A stretch of DNA of 64,000 bases from Acidimicrobiia bacterium (GTDB taxonomy: Bacteria > Actinomycetota > Acidimicrobiia > Spongiisociales > UBA5794). The position numbers were made by a program, and so were the translations under genes. The notes beneath the pieces were generated by a model. That model was not told the origin of the DNA. It saw only the letters and a list, made by a program, of their open reading frames with translations, and made no database searches. Below are positions 6,556 through 15,005 of this stretch, piece after piece. The stretch spans positions 1 to 64,000 of the forward strand of contig DASWKR010000030.1 of NCBI GenBank assembly GCA_036396535.1, given 5' to 3'. The number at the start of each line of letters is the position of its first letter. The stretch's first letter is position 1.

Positions 6556-8960
6556 CGGCCTTCACCGCTCTCGCGTTCGCCTTCTACCTCCTCAACGGGT
6601 TGCTGCAACCCACCACGACGGGTCCGGCGTGGCAGTTCATCGTCGTCTCGGCGGTTGCGCTCGGGATCATCATCACCTGGACCGCTGTCACCTACCGCCT
6701 CCGCCTGGCGTGGATCGCCGTGATCAATCTGGCTGCACTGCTGATCGCCCTCATGAGGATCGCCGCCCCCGAGACCACGGTGCTGCTGTTCCCCACCAGG
6801 GCCAGCTTCGTGGCGCTCGGCGACCAGCTCCAGTTCGCCTTCCAGTTGATCCGCAACGGCATCGAGCCGGTGGTGCCGCTCACCGGGATCGTGGTGATCG
6901 TCACCGCCGTTTTCTGGATCGTCGGCGCTCTGATGGCGTGGGGCCTCACGACGGGCCACCCCTACGTCGGGGTCATCCCTCCGCTCGTGCTGTCGCTGCA
7001 GTTCGCCACGATGGATCGTGCCCCCTCCGGGATCATCCGCATCACGATCTTCGTTGCGGTCGTCGCCGCGGCGATCTTCTCCGTCAACGCCGACGAGCGG
7101 GACCTCACGGCCGGGCGGATGGCACGCAGGGGCGAGTACCCGTCGCGGCGCAACCGGTTGGCGCCTTCCGCGACCGCCCTCATGGCGCTGACCGTTGTCG
7201 GTTCAGTCGGAGCCGTCGGCATGTTCCAGGACAGCGTCCCCCGGGACGGCGTCATGACGTGGCGCACCAGCACCGGCATCGCCGGAGACATCTTCGGGGG
7301 CGTGTCATACAACGCCTTCATCGGCATTCATCAGAGCCTCATCACCCCGTCCGACACCCCCGTGTTCGTGGCCACGATCAATGGCGACGTCCCACCGGAC
7401 CAGCTCTATTTCAGGCTCACGTCGATGGAGACGTACAACGGCGGCCAGTTCTTCGCCAACGTGGAGCGTGAGGCTGCGCCGCTGCTCGTGGACGTCGAGT
7501 CGTACGAGGCGGAGGGGCAGGCGTTCTCGGGACCGACACTCTCGGTGACGGCGGACGTGACGATCGACCGGCTGCTCCAGGAGTGGCTGCCGTCGGCGTA
7601 CGCGCCGCGCAGCCTCACGACCGACGACAGGATCGTCGAGCGCCTCCGGGCCCGGCCGGCCGACGCCTCGATCATCTTCGACGGCGGAACCACCTTCCGT
7701 GGCTTCCAGTACACGGTGGAGTCTGCGGTGCCCGACCCGGACCTGGGCGTGCTCGCGGCGCTCGAGAGCGGTGCGCTCTCGCCCACGTTCCAGCTGGCCG
7801 CCGACGCCGACGAGCCAGTCCCTGCATTGCGCGAGCCTCCAGCCCTCCGTGAGCTGCCGCCGAACGCCGACCGCTACTTGGCGGTTCCGGAGGACATCGA
7901 CCCGGACATCGAGGGCCTGGCTCGTGAACAGACGAGGAACCTGCGCACCGACTTCGAGCGGGGGCTCGCTCTCGAGGCGTGGTTCCACTCGCGAGCGTTC
8001 CGCTACACGACGGACATCGCCCCGGGGCACGGCGCCACCGACCTCGCTGCCTGGCTGCTCGACGAGGAGAGCCCGAACTTCCACGCCGGGTACTGCGAGA
8101 ACTTCGCAACCGCCATGGCTGTCATGGCGCGCACGCTCGACATCCCGAGTCGCGTGGTGCTCGGCTTCACGCCGGGCGACCTGATCCCCGGCTCGATAGA
8201 CACCGTCGTCGTGCGCGACCGCAACGCCCACGCCTGGGTCGAGCTGTGGATGCCGACCCAGGGCTGGGTGCGGTTCGACCCGACTCCGCGCGGCGCCGCC
8301 GATACGCCGCAGACGTTCGAGGTGGTCGAGGACAGGCTCGGGTTCGACCTCCGCGACTACCTCGACGTCCCCGACCCCGACATCACGCCTGCCGGCGGTC
8401 TCCCGAACCGATTCCCTGAGCTCGCCGAGGACGAGTTCCCCGACTTCCTCGGGTCGGGCGACGCCGCGCCCGGCAGCGGGTTGCGCCTCCCGGCGTGGTG
8501 GAACGAGGCGGCGACCGTCCTCGGAGTGATTCTGCTTGGGTTCGGAACCCTCCCGGCCATCAAGTGGTGGATACGGCGCCGGCGTCTCGAGCGTCTCCGC
8601 AGCGGCGACATCGGCGCGGCCTGGGAGGACATCGTCGATCGACTGAGCGACCTCGGCGAGGCGCCCAACCCGACGTCGACGCCCAACGAGGTGGCCGCCA
8701 CGGTCGACCCGGTGATGGTCCCGCTGGCGACCGTGTACTGCAGGGCCGTGTACGGGAGGTCGGGTGGGCTCAACTCTGGCCACGTCGAGACGGCGACCCA
8801 GTCGCTGGCGAGAACTTCCGACGTCCTGCGCACCCGCTACTCGACGCCGCGGCGGCTGCGGGCCATGTACAGCCCGGGGACGGTGCTCCCGGCTTGGATC
8901 AAGCGTCTCCGCAACGGCACGAACGGGAACGGCTACCGCAACGGGAATGGCGGAGCCTGA
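6531..8960 (+). CDS. Transglutaminase-like membrane protein with DUF4129-type C-terminus
   Basis: The ATG at 6531, after a GGAGAG motif, gives 809 residues and overlaps the DUF58 gene. About six hydrophobic helices fill residues 5-240. The extracytoplasmic transglutaminase core has the catalytic triad Cys522 (in YCENFATAM), His567 (in NAHAWVELW) and Asp583 (in RFDPTPRG). A further membrane helix at about 665-680 precedes a basic cytoplasmic tail with a DUF4129-like helical segment. Such proteins with MoxR and DUF58 partners are assumed to act on cell-surface proteins or as cysteine proteases; the substrate is unknown. All three catalytic residues are present, so the enzyme should be active. 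Confidence 0.92.
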   Translation: MVYRYSWLAAFTALAFAFYLLNGLLQPTTTGPAWQFIVVSAVALGIIITWTAVTYRLRLAWIAVINLAALLIALMRIAAPETTVLLFPTRASFVALGDQLQFAFQLIRNGIEPVVPLTGIVVIVTAVFWIVGALMAWGLTTGHPYVGVIPPLVLSLQFATMDRAPSGIIRITIFVAVVAAAIFSVNADERDLTAGRMARRGEYPSRRNRLAPSATALMALTVVGSVGAVGMFQDSVPRDGVMTWRTSTGIAGDIFGGVSYNAFIGIHQSLITPSDTPVFVATINGDVPPDQLYFRLTSMETYNGGQFFANVEREAAPLLVDVESYEAEGQAFSGPTLSVTADVTIDRLLQEWLPSAYAPRSLTTDDRIVERLRARPADASIIFDGGTTFRGFQYTVESAVPDPDLGVLAALESGALSPTFQLAADADEPVPALREPPALRELPPNADRYLAVPEDIDPDIEGLAREQTRNLRTDFERGLALEAWFHSRAFRYTTDIAPGHGATDLAAWLLDEESPNFHAGYCENFATAMAVMARTLDIPSRVVLGFTPGDLIPGSIDTVVVRDRNAHAWVELWMPTQGWVRFDPTPRGAADTPQTFEVVEDRLGFDLRDYLDVPDPDITPAGGLPNRFPELAEDEFPDFLGSGDAAPGSGLRLPAWWNEAATVLGVILLGFGTLPAIKWWIRRRRLERLRSGDIGAAWEDIVDRLSDLGEAPNPTSTPNEVAATVDPVMVPLATVYCRAVYGRSGGLNSGHVETATQSLARTSDVLRTRYSTPRRLRAMYSPGTVLPAWIKRLRNGTNGNGYRNGNGGA

Positions 8961-8972
8961 GCGGGCAGACGC

Positions 8973-9470
8973 TCAGCCGGTCTCTTCGCGCTCGGTGCTG
9001 ACATCGTCCTCGACGCGGCGGAGCATCTCGAGGAAGCGCTCCCTGTCGAGCTCGAACCGGCTGACGTCATCCTCCACGCTTTTGGCGATCTCGTTGATCG
9101 CCACGAAGAAGGCGAGCTGGCCCTGTCGCAGCGCGTCGAGGAACTCCTCCTCGTTGGCTGCGATCCGGAAGATCGTCTTGCCGTCCGTGATGAGACGTAC
9201 TTCGGCGAGGTGGCTGTCCATGTCGGCCGTCCGGCGCAGGTAATCCCACGCCCTCCTGACACGCTGCACTGACATCCCGTTGTCGAGGAGGCTCTTCACG
9301 ACGCGCAGTGCGACGAGGTCACGAAACGAGTAGAGGCGTCTTCTCCCGGGACGCCCCCCCGTCGACTGGATCGATGGTTGAACCAGCCTCACCTTGTCCC
9401 AGTACCGGAGCTGATGCGCAGTGCATGAGGTCAGTTGCGATGCCTGCTGCGCAGTGAACTCTTCCAACAC
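8973..9470 (-). CDS. MerR-family transcriptional regulator
   Basis: The protein has about 165 residues. Residues 4-75 form a MerR winged helix-turn-helix: FTAQQASQLTSC, then QLRYWDKVRLVQPS, then GRRRLYSFRDLVALRVVKSLLD and MSVQRVRRAW. The C-terminal half is helical and acidic without the cysteines of metal sensors, so the effector is unknown. The start is uncertain: the GTG at 9470 directly follows GGGAGGA, and other in-frame GTG or TTG codons lie just upstream. It is the last gene of a minus-strand run after DUF3040 and dinB, and converges on the transglutaminase gene. Confidence 0.82.
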   Translation of the reverse strand: MLEEFTAQQASQLTSCTAHQLRYWDKVRLVQPSIQSTGGRPGRRRLYSFRDLVALRVVKSLLDNGMSVQRVRRAWDYLRRTADMDSHLAEVRLITDGKTIFRIAANEEEFLDALRQGQLAFFVAINEIAKSVEDDVSRFELDRERFLEMLRRVEDDVSTEREETG

Positions 9471-9580
9471 TCCTCCCAATGTGTCAAGCCCAGGTCCCTT
9501 CACAGAAGCACGGTGAGGCTCGATGTACCGCACTTCCCACCCTTCGTGAGCGACCGGTCGGGTCGCAGTGGGCGGCCACT

Positions 9581-9916
9581 CTAGCCGTCGCGCCGCCACC
9601 TCTGCCTGGCCCGCGTGACCCACGCGTTGAGGGGTGCTGGAGTGTCGCTGCGCTTTCTGCGCACGTTCATCGTCAGCCATCCGACCGAGGCGACCATGAT
9701 GACGAAGCCGGCCAGCGCGGCGACGGTCGACACGGTGAGGAACGCAAGCATCACCACGAAGCCGACGACGAGGCCGACGATGGCGAGTCGCTGCCACTTG
9801 CGACCGACCGACTCGAGCGTCGTCCTGGCCACAGTTTGGGCGAGCTTCGGATCCTCCTCGTAGAACTGACGCTCGATCTCTTCGAGGATGCGCTGCTCTC
9901 GCTCGTTCAGCGGCAT
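9581..9916 (-). CDS. DUF3040 small membrane protein
   Basis: The ATG at 9916 gives 111 residues starting MPLNEREQRILEEIERQ, the hallmark opening of actinobacterial DUF3040 proteins. The first 45 residues are charged and helical. One long or two short membrane helices occupy about residues 47-85, and a basic tail ends RQRWRRDG. A TATACT hexamer at 9946-9951 (minus strand) is a likely -10 element. The biochemical role of DUF3040 is unknown. In many actinobacteria it neighbours cell-division genes, which are not seen here; instead it follows dinB. Confidence 0.87.
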   Translation of the reverse strand: MPLNEREQRILEEIERQFYEEDPKLAQTVARTTLESVGRKWQRLAIVGLVVGFVVMLAFLTVSTVAALAGFVIMVASVGWLTMNVRRKRSDTPAPLNAWVTRARQRWRRDG

Positions 9917-9972
9917 TTGCTGGCCTTCCGATGACGAACCTTGCCCGCGGAGTATACCGGCGCCACGCCGAA

Positions 9973-11211
9973 TCACTCCCTGGCATCTTCGCGCGATGCC
10001 GGTCGGCGAGGCGCCTGGGCGAGGCGCGCCGGGACAACGGCCTCGTCGCCAAAACGCGCCCGCACCTCCTCGGCGGCGACGGCGGCCGCCTCCCGCGGCG
10101 GGCTCTCGAGGCTGAGCTGGCGTGGCGAGCCACCGGCCTCCAGCCCGGAGACTCCGATGCCGAGGAGACGCACACCCCTCCCGGCGGGGCGGGCGCGCCC
10201 GAGCAGGGCCCGGGCGGCGTCCCACAGTGCCGGCGTGTGCTCGATCGCGGCAGAAGCCGTGACGGATCGGCTCACCGTCGTGAAGTCGCCGAACCGAACC
10301 TTGAGCGTCACGGTCCGACCGGCATGCCCGGATCGCTGCAGCCGACCTGAGAGCCGGCCGCAGAGTGACAGGAGCTCCCGTTCGATCGTCTCACGATCGA
10401 CGAGGTCGTGCTCGTAGGTCTCCTCGACCGAGACAGACCTGGAAGCCGCTCCCACGACGATCTCGCGGTCGTCGCGCCCCGCTGCGAGGGCCGACAGGTG
10501 CAGCGACAGAGCCCTGCCGAGACGCTCCTCGAGGAGCCGCAGCGGCACCGCCGCCAGGTCGCCGATCGTCTCGATCGCAAGGCCCTCGAGCGCGGCGTGG
10601 GTCGCTTCGCCGACCCCCCACAGGCGACGAACGGAGAGCGGGTGGAGGTAGTCGAGCTCCGTCCCTGTCGGCACGAGCACCAGTCCGTCCGGCTTGGCGT
10701 CCTCACTCCCGAGCTTGGCCAGGAACTTCGTGGTTGCGATCCCGACCGATGCGGGCATGCCGAGGTCACCGCGGAGGCGGGCCCTGATCGCCTGACCGAC
10801 CTCCTCAGGGCTGCCGAAGTGGAGGCGGAGCCCGGCCACGTCGAGAAACGCCTCGTCGACCGAGAGCCCTTCAACGAGCGGCGTGAAGGACCGCAGGATG
10901 GCGAAGACCCTGTCCGACATCTCCCCGTAGCGCCGATGGCTTGGAGGCACGAAGCGGGCTCCCGGGTGGCGCCTGCGCGCCTCGGCCATCGGCATCGCGG
11001 AGTGGATGCCATAGGTGCGAGCCTCGTAGCTCGCCGCGGCGACGACTCCCCTGGCGCCGAGGCCACCGACGACGACTGGCACATGGCGCAACGACAGATC
11101 GTAGAGGCGCTCGACCTCCACGTAGAAGGCGTCCATGTCGACATGCAGGAACCGCTCGACGAACCGGTCCACGCTGACACGGTACCGCGCTGGCGCGACA
11201 AGATTCGTCAC
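9973..11211 (-). CDS. dinB: DNA polymerase IV (Y-family translesion polymerase)
   Basis: The protein has 412 residues from a GTG at 11211; an in-frame GTG slightly downstream is also possible. The catalytic motif HVDMDAFYVEVE lies at 23-34 and LSVDEAFLD at about 116-124, giving the three metal-binding acidic residues. LGVG-type helix-hairpin-helix region (RRLWGVGEATHAALEGLAI), little-finger domain and a Pro/Arg-rich tail follow. Pol IV copies past damaged bases with low fidelity. The end QLSLE resembles a beta-clamp-binding motif (QLSLESP, about residue 366). No LexA box is visible upstream, so damage induction is not evident. Confidence 0.93.
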   Translation of the reverse strand: MTNLVAPARYRVSVDRFVERFLHVDMDAFYVEVERLYDLSLRHVPVVVGGLGARGVVAAASYEARTYGIHSAMPMAEARRRHPGARFVPPSHRRYGEMSDRVFAILRSFTPLVEGLSVDEAFLDVAGLRLHFGSPEEVGQAIRARLRGDLGMPASVGIATTKFLAKLGSEDAKPDGLVLVPTGTELDYLHPLSVRRLWGVGEATHAALEGLAIETIGDLAAVPLRLLEERLGRALSLHLSALAAGRDDREIVVGAASRSVSVEETYEHDLVDRETIERELLSLCGRLSGRLQRSGHAGRTVTLKVRFGDFTTVSRSVTASAAIEHTPALWDAARALLGRARPAGRGVRLLGIGVSGLEAGGSPRQLSLESPPREAAAVAAEEVRARFGDEAVVPARLAQAPRRPASREDARE

Positions 11212-11271
11212 GCTGCCGAGATCGTGAACGTGGGGCGCCGGCGACGCGGCCGCCGGCGCCCACCGAACCGG

Positions 11272-12336
11272 TCAGACGGAGAGGGATTCCCTCTCCCGGG
11301 CCGGCACGTCGAAGGCGACCTCTTCCGGACGCCTGAACAGGCGGAAGCCGAACCAGGCGACCACGACGCCGAGCAAGATCGCCACGCCGGGGATGAGCTG
11401 TCCGAGGAGGCGGATCCCGAACATGGCGCCGTTGGCGTCATCGATGGCTTCCTGCACCGAGGTCGCCGTGCTCGTGTAGTCGAGCTGCTGGATCTCGGTC
11501 AGGGGCACGATGGTCCCGTCCGGCACTTGGATGGCAGCAGCCCTGGTCTCCGAGACATCGACGTCGACGAGCACACCGGTCGCCGGCTCCACCCAGTACG
11601 ACTTCTCGAAGGCATACGTGTAGGCGATCGGCACGTCATCGGGGAGCACCTGGAGAAGCTGCGCCAACTGCGCTGCTTGCTCGTCGCTGAGCCCGATCGT
11701 TGCCGCCACGTCGGCGAGGAGGGCCTTGGGAAGCGTCACAGGCAGGGTCCCGAGGATCTCGGGATCGACGATGAGCCCCGGGTCGCTGGTCGCCTCGAAG
11801 CGATACGTGTCGATGCCACCGCGGGCCTCTTCGCCGGCGTACGCCAGGGCGACCGGCTCGAGCGTGTCGCCGTTCCACCCGACGTAGTCCTGCTTGTCGG
11901 TCCCGATTGGCCAGCCGATCACAAGGCCATCACGATCGATGACCCGCGCGTCGTCGCTGAAGTTGGTGATCGCCTCCATGGAGGAACGATCGATGGAGTA
12001 CACGTCCACGGTCGCCATGATGACGCCCGCCGGGCCGCTCATCGCCGCCGTCTCCTGGACGATCGCCCCGTCGTCGCCTCCGACCTCGAGCGTCTCGACC
12101 GTCCGGCTCAACGTCACGGGCACGTCGCGCATGAAGAGGTTCGCCAGGTCGCCGGTGGCAACGGCTGCCGGGTTCATCATCACCGAGAGCGCGCCTTCGT
12201 AGTTCCGAGTGACGTCGACGTCCGCGGGGAACCTGAGCTGGCTCGGATAGACCACGAACCGGGCGAGGAGCCCGCCGGCGAGCAGTACGAATGCGAGGAA
12301 GAGCAGCGTGATGCCCCATCCTCTGTTGGATCTCAT
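11272..12336 (-). CDS. DUF3068 (porin PorA-like family) membrane-anchored protein
   Basis: The ATG at 12336 follows GGGGAGGT and gives 354 residues. A single membrane helix lies at about residues 8-28, followed by a large extracytoplasmic beta-rich region rich in Thr, Asp and Val. A second helix occupies about 310-332 before a short basic tail. This two-helix layout with VYPSQLRFPADVDVT near the N-terminus fits DUF3068, a family found in actinobacteria. The function is unknown; the name PorA family reflects annotation history, not demonstrated pore activity here. It is followed by dinB after 60 bases. Confidence 0.85.
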   Translation of the reverse strand: MRSNRGWGITLLFLAFVLLAGGLLARFVVYPSQLRFPADVDVTRNYEGALSVMMNPAAVATGDLANLFMRDVPVTLSRTVETLEVGGDDGAIVQETAAMSGPAGVIMATVDVYSIDRSSMEAITNFSDDARVIDRDGLVIGWPIGTDKQDYVGWNGDTLEPVALAYAGEEARGGIDTYRFEATSDPGLIVDPEILGTLPVTLPKALLADVAATIGLSDEQAAQLAQLLQVLPDDVPIAYTYAFEKSYWVEPATGVLVDVDVSETRAAAIQVPDGTIVPLTEIQQLDYTSTATSVQEAIDDANGAMFGIRLLGQLIPGVAILLGVVVAWFGFRLFRRPEEVAFDVPARERESLSV

Positions 12337-12493
12337 GGGTACCTCCCCTTCGAAGGCCCGAAGGCGCGCGACGCGCGCCGTTCTGATCACGGCCTACAGG
12401 CATGCCTGCTCGTCGTGTAGGGCCGAACGGCTCGTGCGCCCCAGCCGGCCCCGCCGTCCGGCATCGGGGGCCACTGCTACGCTCCCCGCCCTC

Positions 12494-13123
12494 GTGACCG
12501 GTCAGCAACGCATCCACCTCGTCCGGCACGGGGAGGTCGACAATCCGACCCACGTCGTGTACGCCTCGCTCGAGGGGTTCGGGCTGAGCGAGCTCGGCCG
12601 CTCGCAGGCAGAGCAGGCCGCCGATTGGCTCGCGGCGCGGCCCGTTGCCCGTGTGGTCAGCTCCCCCCTGCAACGGGCGGACGAGACGGCGGCGCCGATC
12701 GCGCGGCGCCACGGCCTCCGTGTGGACGTCGACGAGCGGCTCACCGAATGGCAGCTCGCGTCGCTGTGGGCAGGGGTCCCTTGGGAGGATCTGGCCAGGC
12801 TGCGACCCGGCCAGATCGAGGCATACATTTCGAACCCGGACGATCTTCCGTTCAGCCCTGAGCCACTCTGGCGGCTCGCTCTTCGCGTGGCCGCCGTCGT
12901 GTTCGACGCCCTGTCGAGCGAGGGAGACGTGGTGCTCGTGTCGCACCAGGATCCCGTCGAGGCCGCCCGGCGCACTCTCACGGGCCGGGCCTTCGACGAC
13001 TTTCACGCCAAGAAGCCACGCCACGCTGCCGTGACGACCGTCGACGCCGCAGGTCCGCTCCCATGGCCGGAGACCTCGTACTGGGAGCCCGAGCAGGGTG
13101 AGCCGTTTCCACCTCGCTCCTGA
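12494..13123 (+). CDS. Histidine phosphatase family protein (phosphoglycerate-mutase-like)
   Basis: The GTG at 12494 gives 209 residues. LVRHGEVDNP at about 9-18 is the phosphohistidine RHG motif; SSPLQRADETA and the late VSHQDPVEAARR (second catalytic His) complete the active site. The family includes broad phosphatases and metabolic mutases, and the substrate cannot be read from sequence. No Shine-Dalgarno sequence is seen, but TACGCT lies 10 nt upstream of the start. It is divergent from the DUF3068 gene. Confidence 0.88.
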   Translation: MTGQQRIHLVRHGEVDNPTHVVYASLEGFGLSELGRSQAEQAADWLAARPVARVVSSPLQRADETAAPIARRHGLRVDVDERLTEWQLASLWAGVPWEDLARLRPGQIEAYISNPDDLPFSPEPLWRLALRVAAVVFDALSSEGDVVLVSHQDPVEAARRTLTGRAFDDFHAKKPRHAAVTTVDAAGPLPWPETSYWEPEQGEPFPPRS

Positions 13124-13180
13124 CACAAGGCGGCCGATGCACCTTTGGGGATAGACTCCGGGCGACCGGAGGAGGCGAAC

Positions 13181-13585
13181 TTGCGCAGGACATGGCTGGT
13201 GATGCTGCTCGCGCTCGCCGTGGTCTCCGCAGCGTGCGCCAGCGGCCCGTCGTCGGACAACCTGCGCCCTCCGACAACGACGAGCACCACAGAGGCGCCG
13301 CCGGAAGGCGTCTACGTCATCATCATCCAGAACGGGGCCTTCCGGCCATCGATCGTCGAGATCGACCCGGCGGTCAACCCGGTGATCGAGTGGCGACACC
13401 AGGACCAGGATCGTTTCGAGTACGTCATCCGCTCGGACTCGGGCGTATTCGAGAGCGAGCCGCTCGGCGCCGGCGACACGTTCCAGTTCGACTTCTCCAC
13501 GGTTCCTCCCGGCATCTACCGATACACGGCCGAGCTCGGATTGAACCGCATCCCGGGCTCGATCGACACGAGGCCGGAGCAGTAG
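13181..13585 (+). CDS. Small lipoprotein, cupredoxin-like fold suspected
   Basis: A TTG start at 13181 after GGAGGAGGC gives 134 residues. The first 20 residues are a signal peptide ending in a lipobox, VVSAAC, so it should be a lipid-anchored extracytoplasmic protein. A Thr/Pro-rich linker (about 22-40) leads into a beta-rich domain with FRPSIVEIDPAVNPVIEW and PPGIYRYTAEL, resembling cupredoxin-type domains. The usual copper ligands (His, Cys) are not evident, so metal binding is doubtful. Function unknown. Confidence 0.78.
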   Translation: MRRTWLVMLLALAVVSAACASGPSSDNLRPPTTTSTTEAPPEGVYVIIIQNGAFRPSIVEIDPAVNPVIEWRHQDQDRFEYVIRSDSGVFESEPLGAGDTFQFDFSTVPPGIYRYTAELGLNRIPGSIDTRPEQ

Positions 13586-13619
13586 CGAGGACCACGGGCC
13601 GGGCGTCCAGCGACGCCGC

Positions 13620-13625
13620 GATAAT
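13620..13625 (+). promoter_or_regulatory. Putative leaderless -10 element (GATAAT)
   Basis: GATAAT ends 6 nt before the ATG at 13632, a start without a ribosome binding site. It would drive the three-gene membrane cluster. Confidence 0.5.
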
Positions 13626-13631
13626 CGCTCC

Positions 13632-14351
13632 ATGCCTCGGGGGCCTCTCTTCATCGCCACAGCGCTCTTCTTGGCGTCGGTCGCGTGGACCGTTCATCTC
13701 GCGAGCGGTCCGTCACCGTTCGGGCAGGAGCCGGGTCTCGTGCTGGCGACGGGCCTCGTGGTGTTCACGCTCGTCGACGCGGCGGGCCTGAGCCTCTCAC
13801 GGGGCCGCTGGGCGAAGATCCTCGGCCTGATCATCGCCGGCGCCGAGCTGTGCCTCACCGTCGCCGTCGAGCTGGGACCTTGGAGCGTCGCCGCCGCCGC
13901 CCTTGCCGGCTCGGGCGCAGCCGGTCTCCTCGGTCCGTGGACTCGTGGATGGCTGCGGATGCGACCGGCCGCCGACGGCCCCGGCCCGCGGCCCATGGTG
14001 CTCGCACTCGGATCGCTGGCTCTCGTGCCGGTAGTCGCGATCGCTTCGCCGTCCCGTCTCGAGGTGTGGCACGGTGTCCTCGGCGGCGGCGGTGTGCTGC
14101 TGGCGTGGGCGTACTCGCGGGCCCAATCGTGGAGCCTGTGGGGTTTGCGCGTCGCCCTCCCCATCCTGGCGGTCCCCGCCGCGGCTGTCTCTCCGCCGGG
14201 CGGGGCGATCTTGCTGGGGGGTGTCGTGCTCGCCTTGGTCGCCCTGGCATGGACGAAGGAGGCCAGGCTCGCCATCGATCCGATAGACGCCCGCCTGCCG
14301 CGACCCCGCGGCGGAACTCCCCGCGGTGCCACCATCGGCGGCGACGAGTGA
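13632..14351 (+). CDS. Multi-pass membrane protein of unknown function
   Basis: The protein has 239 residues with about seven hydrophobic helices spread from residue 5 to 212, Gly/Ala/Leu rich, and a basic C-terminal tail of about 25 residues. I recognise no family signature or charged residues that would suggest transport. It opens a cluster of three membrane genes joined by 4-base overlaps (GTGA and ATGA), which implies translational coupling and perhaps one complex. Confidence 0.75.
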   Translation: MPRGPLFIATALFLASVAWTVHLASGPSPFGQEPGLVLATGLVVFTLVDAAGLSLSRGRWAKILGLIIAGAELCLTVAVELGPWSVAAAALAGSGAAGLLGPWTRGWLRMRPAADGPGPRPMVLALGSLALVPVVAIASPSRLEVWHGVLGGGGVLLAWAYSRAQSWSLWGLRVALPILAVPAAAVSPPGGAILLGGVVLALVALAWTKEARLAIDPIDARLPRPRGGTPRGATIGGDE

Positions 14352-14770
14352 CCGGTCGCAGCGGCGACGCAGCAGCCATCGGCTTGGTGACGCTCCTCGG
14401 CGCCGCCGCCGGCTGGCTCTACTCGGGCAGCCCGGCTTTCTCGGTCGGAGGTGGCATGGCGGGGCTGGCCGTGGTCGCGGCAGCTCTCGCCCTGCAGGTC
14501 AGACGGCTGATCATCCTGGCTGTTGCAGTCGGCGGCGCCGTCGGGGCTCTTGCCGGCAAGAGCATTGCCCATGTCCTCTGCCTGCCGGACGAGTGCGTCG
14601 GACTCGAGACGGTTGCCGCGGCCGTGACCGCGATCGGCGCCATGGTCGGGGTCGGCCTGGTCGTGGCGCTCACAGCCACCTCGCTCGACGAGTACCGGCA
14701 GGCGGGCGTGGCGGGCAAGCCCCCGCCGGGGGCAGGCTGCGAGGCTGACGACGGGGAGGAGCAGCCATGA
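14348..14770 (+). CDS. Membrane protein of unknown function, second gene of a coupled trio
   Basis: The GTG at 14348 overlaps the previous stop and gives 140 residues. Four hydrophobic segments cover roughly residues 8-120, and a short loop holds two cysteines (HVLCLPDECVG, about 77-87). The C-terminus is Gly/Pro-rich and acidic. No family recognised. It is coupled on both sides to other small membrane proteins. Confidence 0.72.
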   Translation: MTGRSGDAAAIGLVTLLGAAAGWLYSGSPAFSVGGGMAGLAVVAAALALQVRRLIILAVAVGGAVGALAGKSIAHVLCLPDECVGLETVAAAVTAIGAMVGVGLVVALTATSLDEYRQAGVAGKPPPGAGCEADDGEEQP

Positions 14771-14997
14771 GTGACCGCACAGAATGGCTGAAGCTGATGC
14801 GCTCCCTGGCGACCATCGGCATCGCCATCGCCGGCCCGCTCACGCTGTTGAGCGGCATCTTCGTGTTCGGGACACTGTGGAGGGGCACCCCTCGCTTCCT
14901 GCTCACGGTGTTCCTGGTCGCCCTGGCTGCGACGGCCCTCAGCGTGGTCGCCTACGTCGCGGCAGACATCCAGGAGCGGAACCCTCCGTCCGAATGA
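14767..14997 (+). CDS. Small two-helix membrane protein, third gene of a coupled trio
   Basis: The ATG overlaps the preceding stop as ATGA. The 76 residues contain two hydrophobic helices (about 14-35 and 43-66) and a charged tail. No known motif. It ends eight bases before the convergent fabF stop. Confidence 0.7.
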   Translation: MSDRTEWLKLMRSLATIGIAIAGPLTLLSGIFVFGTLWRGTPRFLLTVFLVALAATALSVVAYVAADIQERNPPSE

Positions 14998-15005
14998 CAG
15001 CCGGG

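Noticed and set aside
10408-12420. Long open frame antisense to dinB and the DUF3068 gene
   Set aside because: Shadow of the high-GC codon bias; it lacks domains, and the opposite strand has two well-supported genes.
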